Shown piece by piece: positions 63,189-64,000 of a DNA stretch of 64,000 nt (the first letter of the stretch is position 1; each line of letters starts with the position of its first letter). Where the stretch lies: NCBI RefSeq assembly GCF_003473485.1, contig NC_053046.1:41129832-41193831 (forward strand). Direction: 5' to 3'. The stretch comes from Medicago truncatula. Its lineage: Eukaryota; Streptophyta; Magnoliopsida; Fabales; Fabaceae. The position numbers and the translations under genes were made by a program. The notes below the pieces were generated by a model, which saw only the letters and a list, made by a program, of their open reading frames with translations, was not told the origin of the DNA and made no database searches.

Positions 63189-64000
63189 TATAAAAGACTA
63201 GTATTTTCACGACTTCGATCTTTTGATCAACTATAAGACTAATAGTCGATTTAAGATTAACTAGTTTGTTCGAAGCATAAGTCCAAAGTGGGAATCCAAT
63301 TCAAAAAATTAGTTTATAAAGTGGAATATATTGTTTGATAAATGTAATTTTACATTCCTTCCACAAACTAAAAGTGTGTTGCTAATCTATTTCATGAATG
63401 TAAAACTCGCACTCGATCATATTCAAGATTGAACATTTAAAACATAATAGTAGAAACATAAATAAACCCTAATACCATATTTAAATTTGAATTTTGTCTA
63501 ACCCAACCCCTTCAAAATCAATTTGTAATATATATTAAAAATAAGATGAAGACAATCTACTCCTTATAAATGCAATGTGAAACTCTTGCTATACAGTAAC
63601 ATCTTTTTTGACAGCATACATATAACAGCATCTAATATAGCTGTTGTCAACAAAACAAAGACCTAGGTAGCTAGTTTTCTAAGCATGTGCTTCAATTGAA
63701 CTTTGATTATTAATATTATTATTATTACATGAAAACAAAAAAGAAAATTTTTACAAAGCAAAGGTGAAAAAAGTGAAGACGCTCTTTGTTGTGGAGCGTG
63801 AAAGTTAAAGCCCATAAATATATGATATCACACAAACACATAACTTGAATTAATCCAAAAAAAACTTGGGTGTTTCTTCTTTGTAATATTGTGTATATTG
63901 TGAGTCCAAAACCAGTGGGACCAGCTTCGTTGGCATTGACATTTCTAGACCTCAACAATAATTTAACATCTTCCTCTTCTTCCCTCACCCTTCAATATAG
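63189..64000. other. Intergenic to window end
   Basis: No gene supported. The minus-strand frame at 63725-63988 has low-complexity ends and no family resemblance. Confidence 0.4.

Overview
The window is plant nuclear DNA. Genes have GT-AG introns and lie far apart in AT-rich DNA crowded with MITEs and tRNA-derived SINEs. The gene families are plant-specific (YSL, AHL, E-class PPR, X8, land-plant GPAT, TDY-type MAPK). Protein similarity and repeat style suggest a legume close to Medicago; that is an inference from recall, not a search.

Layout. 1-3550: the 3' end of a YSL metal-nicotianamine transporter gene cut by the window edge, with a 1.6 kb insertion behind it. 3551-6590: low-complexity DNA and two related Mutator-like MITEs. 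6753-10820: a chain of decayed, intron-containing fragments of DMC1, eIF2A and a nucleotide-sugar transporter, all on the + strand and followed by a Helitron-type 3' end; this looks like gene capture by a Helitron. 12519-16597: an intact five-exon YSL gene, the tandem partner of the first. 18209-18985: an intronless AHL gene. 19605-21233 (-): a PPR gene. 25259-28408: a four-exon X8 (callose-binding type) gene. 34221-36168 (-): a two-exon GPAT1-like gene. 40030-41500: a decayed plant-mobile-domain gene split by a hAT MITE. 51236-55602, possibly to 59262: a TDY-type MAP kinase gene. The remainder is intergenic DNA.

The intact genes show no operon-like or pathway linkage. They are independent transcription units for metal transport, chromatin binding, organelle RNA processing, plasmodesmal/cell-wall callose binding, glycerolipid synthesis and signalling.

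The most unusual signal is a scattered set of very short insertions (11-32 bp). Each has a pyrimidine-rich leader running into an A-tract (one is inverted) and is bracketed by a direct repeat of 11-20 bp, as if only the last few bases of a poly(A)-tailed retroelement had been inserted by target-primed reverse transcription. Other points of interest are the Helitron capture, a perfect G-quadruplex motif just inside YSL intron 1, an intron-retention form of the X8 gene that swaps its last cysteine for a hydrophobic tail, and the loss of phosphatase motif residues in the GPAT. All exon boundaries were read by eye from splice sites, reading phase and family resemblance.
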